From positions 186,001 to 250,000 of the forward strand of contig CAWHHZ010000013.1 in the NCBI GenBank assembly GCA_963829355.1: a DNA stretch of 64,000 nucleotides. Direction: 5' to 3'. The notes beneath the pieces are model-generated. The model was not told the DNA's origin. It made no database searches and saw nothing but the letters and a program-made list of their open reading frames with translations. This DNA is from CAWHHZ01 sp963829355 (GTDB lineage Bacteria; Acidobacteriota; Thermoanaerobaculia; Gp7-AA8; JAHWKK01). Position numbers and translations under genes: made by a program. Positions 52,644 to 61,537 of this stretch are shown here, piece after piece (the first letter of the stretch is position 1; every line of letters begins with the position of its first letter).

Positions 52644-55379
52644 TCAGTCCTTGTCCTGAATCTCGAGCTCGGCCTGGGCGGCGGCCAGTCGCGCGACTGG
52701 CACGCGGTACGGAGAGCAGGAGACGTAGTCGAGGCCGCATGTGCGGAAGAAGCGGATCGAATCGGGCTCCCCGCCGTGCTCACCGCAGATACCGACTTTG
52801 AGCGAGTCCTTCGCTGCGCGACCCTTCTCGGTACCGGTCTGCACCAATTGGCCAACTCCCGAGGTGTCGAGCGATTCGAACGGATCGCGGGAGAGAATCC
52901 CCTGATCGAGATAGAAGGGCATGAAGGATCCGACGTCGTCGCGAGAAAATCCGAATGTCATCTGCGTCAGGTCATTCGTTCCGAAGGAGAAAAAGTCGGC
53001 GTGGGCGGCAATCTGGTCGGCGATCAGAGCGGCGCGCGGGATCTCGATCATCGTTCCGATGATGACGGGGATCTCCATCTTCCGCTCTTCCAGCACCTCG
53101 TGTGCGACCCGGTCGACCAGCTCTCGCAGGATCTCGAGCTCGCGCACCGTGCCGACGAGTGGAATCATGACCTCGGGCCGTGGATCGAGGCCCTTTTTCT
53201 TCACGTCGCAGGCGGCTTCGAAAAGTGCGCGTGTCTGGATCTCGTAAATCTCGGGTGTGGTGATTCCAAGACGACAGCCGCGATGGCCGAGCATCGGGTT
53301 GACTTCCTCGAGCTCCTGCACCTTCGCGCGCAGATCGACGAACGACCAGCCGAGATCGCGCGCCATGAGTGACATCTGTGATTCGGTCGATGGGAGGAAC
53401 TCGTGCAGCGGAGGATCGAGAAGCCGGATCGTCACGGGCAGCCCGTCCATCGCCTCGAGGATGCCGGCAAAGTCTTCACGCTGATAGGGAAGAATTTTTT
53501 CGAGGGCGAGCCGGCGACCTTCAGCGCTCTTTGCGAGGATCATCTCGCGTACGGCCGCAATTCTGTCATCATCGAAGAACATGTGCTCGGTGCGGCACAA
53601 CCCGATTCCACCGGCTCCGAACATTCTGGCGACTCGCGCGTCGTTCGGCGTGTCAGCGTTCGTACGGACGCCCATTGTCCGGACCTCGTCGGCCCAGTTC
53701 ATGATCCGGTCGAATCGCTGGTAGATCTCCGAGCTCTGCGGATCGAGCGACCCTTCCAGCAGTACCTGCATGATCTCGGAGGGCCGGGTGGCGACCTTCC
53801 CTTCGATCACTTCACCCGTCGTTCCATCGATCGAGATCCAGTCGCCTTCGTGAAGCGAGGCAGCTTCGGTGAGCTTCATCTGGCCGCGCTCATAATCGAT
53901 CCGCAGCTCCCCGGCTCCGACGATGCACGGCTTGCCCATCCCCCGCGCAACCACAGCCGCGTGGGAGGTCAGTCCTCCGCGGGCAGTGAGGATCCCGGCT
54001 GCGGCGTGCATTCCGGCGATGTCTTCCGGCGAGGTCTCGATGCGGATCAGAACCACCGGATCACCGTCCTCGGCCATCTTCACCGCGTCCTCGGCACTGA
54101 ACGCGATGCGTCCGGTCGCGGCGCCGGGGCCGGCTGCCAGACCCTTCGCGAGAAGACGGTCGCGGTCGACGGCTTTTTGCTTTTCCGCCTGATCGAAAAT
54201 CGGAGCGAGGAGCTGGATGATCTGACCGGCGTCAATCCTGCGGAGAGCTTCGTGGGGCTCGATCAAACCTTCGTCGACCATGTCGCACGCGATGCGTACG
54301 GCGGCGAGACCTGTTCGCTTGCCGGTTCGAGTCTGCAGCAGATACAGCTTGCCTGAGTCGATCGTGAACTCGATGTCCTGCATATCGCCGATGTGAGACT
54401 CGAGCTTTGCCTGCACATCGAGGAGCTCGGCATACGCTTCGGGCAGCTCCGCTTCGAGAGACGGTTCTCCCTCGGAGGCACGTGCCTTCGAGATCGGATG
54501 TGGCGTACGGATCCCTGCAACCACGTCCTCGCCCTGCGCGTTCGCCAGATACTCCCCGTAGAACTTCTTCTCTCCCGTCGAGGGGTCGCGAGTGAATGCC
54601 ACTCCGGTCGCTGAACGGTCGCCGCGGTTGCCGAAGACCATCGCCTGAACGTTGACGGCGGTTCCCCACTCGTCCGGAATCCCGTTTAGACGTCTGTATG
54701 TGATTGCTCGCTTGTTGTCCCACGATTCGAAAACCGCATTGATCGCTCCCCAGAGCTGATCATCGACGTCCTGCGGAAACGCTTTCCCGCTTTCCTCGAG
54801 AACGATCTCCTTGTACTGTTCGATCAGCTTCTCGAGCAGCGTCTCCGGAATCTCCGGATCGCTCTTGACTCCGGCTTCCTTGCGGATAGTCTCCAGTTTC
54901 GTTTCGAAGTTGTGATGGTCGATGCCGAGAACGACGTTGGAGTACATCTGGATGAATCTGCGGTAGGAGTCGAGCGCAAATCGTCGATCCTTCGCGGTAC
55001 GGGCGAGCCCTTCGACAGTCTCGTCATTGATGCCGAGGTTGAGGATCGTGTCCATCATTCCGGGCATCGATGCGCGAGCACCGGAGCGGACCGAAACGAG
55101 AAGCGGGTTCTCACGGTCGCCGAGCTTCTGGCCGAGAGCCTTCTCGAGCTTGTCCCGGTTTACTGCGGCCTCCTCCTTGAGGCTGTCGGGATGGGTTCTG
55201 CCGTTGCGGTAGTACTCGACGCACGCTTCGGTGGTGATCGTGTATCCCGGAGGAACGGGCACGCCGATGTTGGTCATCTCGGCGAGGCCTGCGCCCTTTC
55301 CGCCGAGTAGATTCTTCATCGATCGGTCTCCGTCGGCTTTCCCGTCGCCGAAGAAGTAAACCCATTTTGTGTCTGCCAT
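52644..55379 (-). CDS. ppdK: Pyruvate, phosphate dikinase
   Basis: This 911-residue protein starts at ATG 55379 (GGGAGGC upstream). The ATP-grasp domain has LLGGKGAGLAEM and VSVRSGARASMPGMMDT. The phosphohistidine domain has GGLTSHAAVVARGMGKP (catalytic His). The C-terminal PEP barrel has LLDPPLHEFLP, ELEEVNPMLGHRGCRLGI, FFSFGTNDLTQMTFGFSRDD and the active-site cysteine in GICGEHGGEP. It interconverts pyruvate and PEP with ATP/AMP and pyrophosphate, serving glycolysis or gluconeogenesis. The frame is unbroken over 2.7 kb. Transcribed with glyQS upstream, 86 bases apart. Confidence 0.97.
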   Translation of the reverse strand: MADTKWVYFFGDGKADGDRSMKNLLGGKGAGLAEMTNIGVPVPPGYTITTEACVEYYRNGRTHPDSLKEEAAVNRDKLEKALGQKLGDRENPLLVSVRSGARASMPGMMDTILNLGINDETVEGLARTAKDRRFALDSYRRFIQMYSNVVLGIDHHNFETKLETIRKEAGVKSDPEIPETLLEKLIEQYKEIVLEESGKAFPQDVDDQLWGAINAVFESWDNKRAITYRRLNGIPDEWGTAVNVQAMVFGNRGDRSATGVAFTRDPSTGEKKFYGEYLANAQGEDVVAGIRTPHPISKARASEGEPSLEAELPEAYAELLDVQAKLESHIGDMQDIEFTIDSGKLYLLQTRTGKRTGLAAVRIACDMVDEGLIEPHEALRRIDAGQIIQLLAPIFDQAEKQKAVDRDRLLAKGLAAGPGAATGRIAFSAEDAVKMAEDGDPVVLIRIETSPEDIAGMHAAAGILTARGGLTSHAAVVARGMGKPCIVGAGELRIDYERGQMKLTEAASLHEGDWISIDGTTGEVIEGKVATRPSEIMQVLLEGSLDPQSSEIYQRFDRIMNWADEVRTMGVRTNADTPNDARVARMFGAGGIGLCRTEHMFFDDDRIAAVREMILAKSAEGRRLALEKILPYQREDFAGILEAMDGLPVTIRLLDPPLHEFLPSTESQMSLMARDLGWSFVDLRAKVQELEEVNPMLGHRGCRLGITTPEIYEIQTRALFEAACDVKKKGLDPRPEVMIPLVGTVRELEILRELVDRVAHEVLEERKMEIPVIIGTMIEIPRAALIADQIAAHADFFSFGTNDLTQMTFGFSRDDVGSFMPFYLDQGILSRDPFESLDTSGVGQLVQTGTEKGRAAKDSLKVGICGEHGGEPDSIRFFRTCGLDYVSCSPYRVPVARLAAAQAELEIQDKD

Positions 55380-55465
55380 AGAAGCGTTGCCTCCCGAGTT
55401 GTTCCGCTGCGACCTGTGCTGGTCGGTGCGGTCTTGCGAGATCTCTTCCACCACGGCAGCGCGCG

Positions 55466-57573
55466 TCAGCGCCCGCCGTCCATCGCTTTCCGGTCAACGA
55501 CGATTTTCGTGACATCGCCGATCTCGGCGACCGCTCGCCGACGAGCTGAAGGATCGAAAGGCGATTTGTCCGGACCTCGTCATCGTCCACGTTGACCATG
55601 ACGTCGTCGAAGAATGCTTCGAGCTCGTCGGCCATCGAAGCGAACGAACCGAGTGCACGATCATACGATCCCGCTGCAATCAGCTCCGAAATCTGGGACC
55701 TGACTGCTGCGGCGAGTCGAGCGAGTCTCTTCTCGGCATCGTGCTCGGTCAGTTCCTCACGGACCGATCCGCTGAAGCCCTCCGGGACGATATTGGAGAT
55801 GCGCTTTGCAGAATCGAGAATCGAGAGAAAATCGGACGATCGTCTCGCCTCGTGGAGCGCCGCTGTTCGTTTGCGCAGATCGGGGAGCGAATTCGACCAT
55901 CGAGGCGCCATCGCCGCCGCGATCTCGTCGTAGGCGAATCCGAACGAGTTCTCCAGCACTGTACTCACGCGGTCGGAGATGAACTCCTGCAATGCGTTGC
56001 GGGTCGCGTCGCGATCACCCTCGATCTCGCTGCCGTATGCGTCGAGAGCAATATCGATTAGCGTCTCGATCGAGATCGAGATACGCCAGGGTGATTCGTT
56101 GAAGAGAATACGAACGATTCCCTGAGCGGCGCGCCGGAGTGCGAATGGATCACGCGACCCGGTGGGCTTGAGCCCGATCAGGAAGAACCCGGCGAGCGTG
56201 TCGATGCGATCCGCGAGCGACACGATCGCGCCGCTTTCCGATCGTGGCAGCTCATCATCGAGACTCTGCGGGAGATACTGGTCGTAGATCGCCTGCCAGA
56301 CATTCTCCGGTCTCTGTTGCCGCCGGGCGTAGATCCCGCCTACCTGGCCCTGTAGATCGGTGAACTCCTTGACCATCTCGGTGACGAGATCCGCTTTCGA
56401 CAGCGTGCACGCCTCCCGTACGTCCTCGATCGATACGGATGACGAAGCGGCGGCATGGATTGCTTCCGCCACCGCGGTGATGCGCCGCGTTTTCGAAGCA
56501 TAGTCGCCGAGGGTCTCCTGAAACTGGAGATGCTCGAGGTCGGCAACACGTTCGGCGAGGTCGCGCTTGAGATCGACCTGCATGAAGAAGAGAGCGTCGG
56601 CAAACCGTGCGTTCGTGACGAATGCATTGCCGCTGGAGGCGAATCCCTCAGGATCGCTCTCCGCGTCGACGATGGAGAGAAAGTGACGCGTCAGCCGTCC
56701 CTGCTGATGGATGGGAAGCTGCTTCTGATGCACGCGCATCACCGTGACGAGAACCTCTTCCGGCAGCTCGAGATACTCCTCGTCGAACTCGGACCGGACG
56801 AGGCCGGGATACTCCGTGAGGAATGACCACTGCCGCCAGATGCCGGCATCCTCGGCTGGTTCGCCACCGACTTCCGAAGCAAGCTTTCGTGCGGTCTCCT
56901 GCAGTCGCTCGACCCGCTCGGCGACTCTTACGACGACGTTCTCCGCGCGCAGCGCCTCTTCCCACGCGGCCGCCGATTCGATCTCGACGGCTTTCGCGCC
57001 GCGGGTGCGGTGTCCGGCCGTCAGGGTAGAGGATCGAATGCCGAACATCTCGATGTCGAGTGATGTCTCGCCGTGAATCGCAATGAGCCCGTGGACCGGG
57101 CGGATGAAGGAGAGCTCGCCAGTGCCCCATCGCATCATGCGTGGCCAGCGGATCGCCTCGATGACCGGAGGGAGATCGGTCGCCATGAATTCTCCGAGCG
57201 AGCGCCCTTCGACGGTTCGCTCCAGCCAGACGTAGCCGTCCCGCCGGACGGCCTGGTCGGCCGAGGCCTGGTTTTTCCGGAGGAAGCCGTCGAGCGCCTT
57301 CGTGGCCTCGTCGTTTTTGAACGCAATGGATTCGGGGGGGCCTTTTACTTCTTCCCGTCGATCCGGCTGGCGGTCGGACAGGGCAGCGACGTGGAACCAC
57401 AGGCGCCGTGAAGTGGCGTCGCAGTGGATGCGGTCCCCGTCGACCGGTTGATTCTCATAGATCGAGAACAGCTCGACGAGCTTCGAGTGAAGGACGGAAA
57501 GCCGTTCCTCGAGCATCCAGGCCGGGATCTCCTCGGCGAGAATCTCAACGATGAGATCGTTCCGGCCGCTCAT
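55466..57573 (-). CDS. glyS: Glycine-tRNA ligase beta subunit, late frameshift
   Basis: Starting at ATG 57573 (overlapping glyQ by four bases), the chain has the family opening RNDLIVEILAEEIPAWMLEE, WPRMMRWGTGELSFIRPVHG, EYPGLVRSEFDEEYLELPEE, RIDTLAGFFLIGLKPTGSRD and the C-terminal AFFDDVMVNVDDDEVRTNRL. Near 55535 one base is off; the true end is AVAEIGDVTKIVVDRKAMDG then a TGA at 55466. Uncorrected, the frame would run on into ppdK. The beta subunit carries the tRNA-binding and HD-like parts of the alpha2beta2 enzyme. Essential, so the shift is probably an error. Confidence 0.93.
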
Positions 57574-58496
57574 CGCTCCGTCTCCTCTTTGGCGTACAAG
57601 CTGAGCCATCGGTCGCGGTCATGCTCGAGCAGCGGGAAGTCGAGCTTGCGTCGCGCCTCGAGGTATTGGCCGGCGCATCGCACGGCGAGATCACGTACGC
57701 GCTTGATGACGCCGACCCGTTCGGTCACCGAGATGGCGCCGCGGGCATCGAGGGTGTTGAAGGCGTGTGAGCACTTGAGCGTGTAGTCGTAGGCGGGCAG
57801 GACGAGATCGGCCTCGAGGCAGCGAACGGCCTCGGCCTCATACGCCGCGAAAAGTTTCCAGTGGAGATCGATGTCGGCGTGCTCGAACCAGTATTTCGAG
57901 AACTCGTACTCTTCCTGTTGGCGCACGGGGCCGTACTTGAACCCTTCGGCCCACGTCAGGTCGTACACGGATTCGAGGCGGTTGATGAACATCGTCAGTC
58001 GCTCGATGCCGTAGGTGATCTCGGCGGAGATCGGCGCGAGATCGATGCCTCCGGCCTGCTGGAAGTAGGTGAACTGTGTGATCTCCATCCCGTCGAGCAG
58101 AACCTGCCATCCGACGCCCCAGGCCCCGAGGGTGGGAGACTCCCAGTTGTCCTCTTCGAAGCGGATGTCGTGCTTGCTCAGATCGAGTCCTATGGCGCGG
58201 AGTGAATCGAGATAGAGATCCTGAACCTCGAGGGGAGACGGCTTGAGGATCACCTGGAGCTGGTAGTGCTTACCCAGCCGGAACGGATTCTCTCCGTAGC
58301 GGGCGTCGGCCGGTCTTCTCGAAGGCTGGACGTACGCCACCCGCCACGGCTCGGGGCCGAGAACCCGGAGGAAGGTCGAAGGGTGCATTGTGCCTGCACC
58401 GACTTCGAGATCCCAGGGGTGCTCGAGAAGGCAGCCGCGCTCGCGCCAGAAGTTCTGAAGTTCGACGATGATGGTCTGGAAATCGACCTTGGACAT
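57570..58496 (-). CDS. glyQ: Glycine-tRNA ligase alpha subunit
   Basis: This 308-residue protein begins MSKVDFQTIIVELQNFWRER, then HPWDLEVGAGTMHPSTFLRV, AYVQPSRRPADARYGENPFR, RFEEDNWESPTLGAWGVGWQ, EITQFTYFQQAGGIDLAPIS and AYDYTLKCSHAFNTLDARGA. These are the class II catalytic motifs of the bacterial two-subunit enzyme. It activates glycine and charges tRNA-Gly together with GlyS. Overlap with glyS shows translational coupling. Confidence 0.97.
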   Translation of the reverse strand: MSKVDFQTIIVELQNFWRERGCLLEHPWDLEVGAGTMHPSTFLRVLGPEPWRVAYVQPSRRPADARYGENPFRLGKHYQLQVILKPSPLEVQDLYLDSLRAIGLDLSKHDIRFEEDNWESPTLGAWGVGWQVLLDGMEITQFTYFQQAGGIDLAPISAEITYGIERLTMFINRLESVYDLTWAEGFKYGPVRQQEEYEFSKYWFEHADIDLHWKLFAAYEAEAVRCLEADLVLPAYDYTLKCSHAFNTLDARGAISVTERVGVIKRVRDLAVRCAGQYLEARRKLDFPLLEHDRDRWLSLYAKEETER

Positions 58497-58617
58497 ACTG
58501 CGTCGCATTCTATATTGCGATTGCTCTGTGACAAATGTAAAAGCGCACCGTTGGCTCGATCAGTGGCGCATCGTGCTCGAGATTGGAGAGGTTGACGCTC
58601 CAGCCAGGGAGTCGGTT

Positions 58618-59316
58618 TCACCCGGCTGAGCGATCAGCGGTCCCGATGAGCGTATCGGAGTCATCGTTTTGCGGCTTGCTGTTCGGTGGTTCCGGGGCCG
58701 GAATGACAATCGGCGGAAGGATCTCCTCCTGCTGAACGTCGTGTTCCTCTTCGGGTGCCTCTTCTCCGTCTTCCTCTTCGGGCTTCGCTTCGGGCGCCGG
58801 TTTGTCAGGCTTGGGTGCCGTCTCCGGTTCGAGCTTCGGTTTCGGTTCAGGTTCCGGAGCTGTCTCTGCCGGTCGCGGAGGTGCAGGACTCTGCGATGTC
58901 GTTGAGGTTGCGCGTGAGGACGAGGGGCTCGGTTCCGGCTCCGGACGCGGTTCCGTCGTCGTTCTTGCCGTGGTGCGGTCGCGCGTATCCATGGTCGTGA
59001 TGGTAGTCGCCTCTCGCCGGCCGGCGATTGATCCTGCCCGTTGTTCTCCGTCCTGGCGCGTCGTCGAGTCACTCTCGAGACCGAGCTGTTCGTCGGTGAT
59101 CATGTCGAGATCCGTCGTCGTATCGAAGTTCGTCCCGGTCATTGGTGTGGTCGTGGCGTCGCCGGGCAAAACGACCTGTTGTGCGGTGCCGGGAGCGGTC
59201 CCCTCATTGACGATCTCGACATCACTCTCCTTCCATCCCTGAAGCGGTTCATCGGAATCGGAACATGCGGAAGTGGCGAGACACAGAGCGATGAGCGGGA
59301 TCAGATAAAGCTTCAT
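58618..59316 (-). CDS. Pro/Glu/Thr-rich lipoprotein
   Basis: From ATG 59316 (232 residues) it has a lipoprotein signal (LIPLIALCLATSAC, cysteine near 18), a Thr-rich middle (TTTPMTGTNFDTTTDLD; TTARTTTEPRPEPEP) and a Pro/Glu/Lys-rich half (PEPEPKPKLEPETAPKPDK; EEEDGEEAPEEEHD). The composition suggests an extended, disordered tether at the cell envelope. No folded domain is seen. It is divergent from the aspartyl-protease lipoprotein gene (115 bases between starts). Confidence 0.75.
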   Translation of the reverse strand: MKLYLIPLIALCLATSACSDSDEPLQGWKESDVEIVNEGTAPGTAQQVVLPGDATTTPMTGTNFDTTTDLDMITDEQLGLESDSTTRQDGEQRAGSIAGRREATTITTMDTRDRTTARTTTEPRPEPEPSPSSSRATSTTSQSPAPPRPAETAPEPEPKPKLEPETAPKPDKPAPEAKPEEEDGEEAPEEEHDVQQEEILPPIVIPAPEPPNSKPQNDDSDTLIGTADRSAG

Positions 59317-59430
59317 AACCGGGTGAATCGCAGAGACCGTGCCAGTCAGGAGTCTGCGACCACACTGTAAAGATTCGGTTTCGCCGCCACACAAGAAGAA
59401 CAAATGGGTGTACTTTCGTCAGTACACATC

Positions 59431-60759
59431 ATGAGACGAGTCGGACTATGGCTGCTGGTGATCACGGCCTTCGCTGTCGGCGGATGCTCTCTTTCCTCAA
59501 ACGTGACGGTTGAGCCGCTGTTTCTGCTGCCATCCGACATCTACAAGCCGTCGAATCTGGAGGATGCGCTCGAGCGCGGCGACTACCGCTCCGCAGCAGA
59601 GATGTCCAGCCTGGTCGAGCAGGCGCGACGTCAGCGGGTCGAACAGGCCGCTCTGCTCGGAAGAGCCCAGTTCTTCTGCGGCAGGTACGCCCAGGCGCGT
59701 GAGACCCTGAACCGGGCACTGGAGCAGAAGATGTCCCCGGTGCTGCGCGCTCAGATCGAATGGGATCTGGCGCAGGTGGCGTATCAGCAGGAGGATATGG
59801 CGGAAGCCCTGGAGTATGCCCTCCGCGCGAAAGAGGGCGGCATCAGCATCAAGGAGTGGTACATCGATTTTCTGCGTGCGATCCAGGATACGGACATTCA
59901 TTCGATCGAAGGTTCACATCGTGCCATCGTCGGTTTCGACATCGGATCCCCTGACCTTCCCCGGATACCCGTCACGGTCAACGGAAGGCTCGACGGCCAG
60001 TCGGTGCTCGATTCAGGAGCAGTGATGTCGATCGTTTCGAGATCGTTTGCGGAGAAGGCGGGGATTCGAAAGCTCGAGAAAGTGGACGGCTATTTCTACG
60101 GGCTCCTCGGGGAGCCGATCGCCGTACAATTCGGCATGATCGACTCGCTCCGGATCCGAGAGATGACGATCCGGAATATGCCCGTCGCGATCATGGATGA
60201 CTCGAAACTTCACTTCTTCGTCGAGAAGGACGAGAAGTTCGACATCGAGTTCCTGATCGGTACGAACCTTCTAAAGGAGTTCCGCCTCCGCTTCGACTAT
60301 GTGCGGAACATTCTCACGTTGGATTTCCTCGAGGCGAACGAGCGGCTGCCGGTGTCGAACCAGAATCTGTTCATGGTCGATCAGCGTCCCCTGGTTCACG
60401 TGACGATCAACCAGCAGGGCTGGTACCCGTTTCTTCTCGATACGGGCTCCGAGGTGACGTTTCTCAACGAGTCACGCTTCTCGATCCAGAACATCACGTA
60501 TGGAGTGCCTCGCTACCATGGCGCCACGATGCAGGGACTCGGTGGTGCACAGAAGAGCGGGATGCGCGTCAAGGATGTATCGATCGGTCTTCACCGCTGG
60601 GCCGGCAGGTTCAACGATATGCCCCTCTACACCGATGAGCGTCCGGGGGCGGTCGGGATCCTCGGACAGAACTACCTGCAGAAGTTCTACGTGGACGTCG
60701 ATTTCGGCAGGATGCGGGTCGAGCTCCATCGCGTGGGCGCCGGCGGTATGCAGGAGTAG
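59431..60759 (+). CDS. Lipoprotein with TPR-like region and two retropepsin-like aspartyl protease domains
   Basis: From ATG 59431 it has 442 residues: a lipoprotein signal (LLVITAFAVGGC), a helical TPR-like part (about 35-150; LGRAQFFCGRYAQARETLNR), then two aspartyl-protease folds. The first has DGQSVLDSGAVMSIVSRSFA and FLIGTNLLKEFRLRFDY; the second has WYPFLLDTGSEVTFLNESRF and GILGQNYLQKFYVDVDFGRM. The D-S/T-G pair suggests two catalytic aspartates in one chain, like a pepsin, rather than a dimer. It would act in the periplasm or at the outer membrane on unknown proteins. Confidence 0.85.
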   Translation: MRRVGLWLLVITAFAVGGCSLSSNVTVEPLFLLPSDIYKPSNLEDALERGDYRSAAEMSSLVEQARRQRVEQAALLGRAQFFCGRYAQARETLNRALEQKMSPVLRAQIEWDLAQVAYQQEDMAEALEYALRAKEGGISIKEWYIDFLRAIQDTDIHSIEGSHRAIVGFDIGSPDLPRIPVTVNGRLDGQSVLDSGAVMSIVSRSFAEKAGIRKLEKVDGYFYGLLGEPIAVQFGMIDSLRIREMTIRNMPVAIMDDSKLHFFVEKDEKFDIEFLIGTNLLKEFRLRFDYVRNILTLDFLEANERLPVSNQNLFMVDQRPLVHVTINQQGWYPFLLDTGSEVTFLNESRFSIQNITYGVPRYHGATMQGLGGAQKSGMRVKDVSIGLHRWAGRFNDMPLYTDERPGAVGILGQNYLQKFYVDVDFGRMRVELHRVGAGGMQE

Positions 60760-60806
60760 AGCTCTCCCCGACGGCCGCATGGTGTCTGAGCCGCCCCTGA
60801 CATCCG

Positions 60807-60861
60807 TGTCATCCTGAGCGCCAGCGAAGGATCGGGTGCGTCCTGACTGTCGCGTACTTAC
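60807..60861. repeat. TCATCCTGAGCG element, left half only
   Basis: The first 55 bases match copies 1 and 2 (TGTCATCCTGAGCGCCAGCG; CTGACTGTCGCGTACTT). Homology ends at the junction with a gene remnant. Confidence 0.75.
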
Positions 60862-60864
60862 CGT

Positions 60865-60948
60865 TACGATAAGGCGAAGGATGTCGGGATCGAAGGCCGG
60901 TCCGACATGTCGAAGAGCGAGCTCATTGACGCGCTGAGAAATCACTGA
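60865..60948 (+). pseudogene. C-terminal remnant of a DUF7218/Rho-N-like small protein
   Basis: YDKAKDVGIEGRSDMSKSEL then IDALRNH and a stop is the typical tail of small proteins with a Rho-termination-factor-like SAP fold (A-x-x-x-G-I-E-G-R-S-x-M-S-K-x-E-L-I-x-A-L-R). The rest of the gene is missing; the half repeat lies directly upstream. Confidence 0.5.
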
Positions 60949-61040
60949 CCGCGACGGTGGCCGGACTTCCGGCCGCCACGCCACCCGCCCCGCGCTTGAC
61001 GCCGCTCCGACTGTGAGCCTATGTTTACGTTAGTGATTTC

Positions 61041-61505
61041 ATGAGTGTAGAAAGCCGTATCGAGCCCGTACGCAGCGAAGTCGAGGTCCCGCTCCCACAG
61101 CAGAAAGCCTTCGAGTTCTTTACCGCACATCTGAGTCGGTGGTGGCCGCTCGAGACTCATTCGGTTTCTGGTGAGCGAGCTGAAACGGCCGTATTCGAGC
61201 TGACCGCCGGCGGTGAGATCTTCGAGCTTGCCGAGAACAGCGAGAAGATCGTATGGGGAACGGTGATGGAGTTTGATCCGCCGAGCCGCGTCGTCTTTTC
61301 GTGGCATCCCGCGCGGCCGCCCGAAACGGCTCAGGAGATCGAGGTGCTCTTCACCGAGTCGGCAGGCGGGACGCGCGTACTTCTCACTCACCGAGGCTGG
61401 GAGGAGTATGGTGAAAAAGCGGACGACGCCCGGAACTCCTACGTCAGCGGGTGGCAGTACGTTCTCGGTGAGTGCTACCGCGACGCGATCGATCACCGCG
61501 ACTGA
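61041..61505 (+). CDS. AHSA1/SRPBCC-domain protein
   Basis: This 154-residue helix-grip protein begins with EVEVPLPQQKAFEFFTAHLS, then RWWPLETHSVSG, GTVMEFDPPSRVVFSWHPAR, TRVLLTHRGWEEYG and a last helix ARNSYVSGWQYVLGEC. The W-x-x-V-L and H-x-G-W-E-x-x-x-x-x pattern is that of the AHSA1 branch. These bind hydrophobic ligands or act as stress-associated adapters. No partner gene. Confidence 0.88.
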   Translation: MSVESRIEPVRSEVEVPLPQQKAFEFFTAHLSRWWPLETHSVSGERAETAVFELTAGGEIFELAENSEKIVWGTVMEFDPPSRVVFSWHPARPPETAQEIEVLFTESAGGTRVLLTHRGWEEYGEKADDARNSYVSGWQYVLGECYRDAIDHRD

Positions 61506-61537
61506 GAGGATCCCGGCGGCTCCGTTACAATCTCTCC

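Noticed and set aside
55111..55465. Continuation of the glyS frame deep into ppdK as one 832-residue protein
   Set aside because: The true glyS end (AVAEIGDVTK..) is in the neighbouring frame and stops at 55466; the run-on is caused by the indel near 55535.
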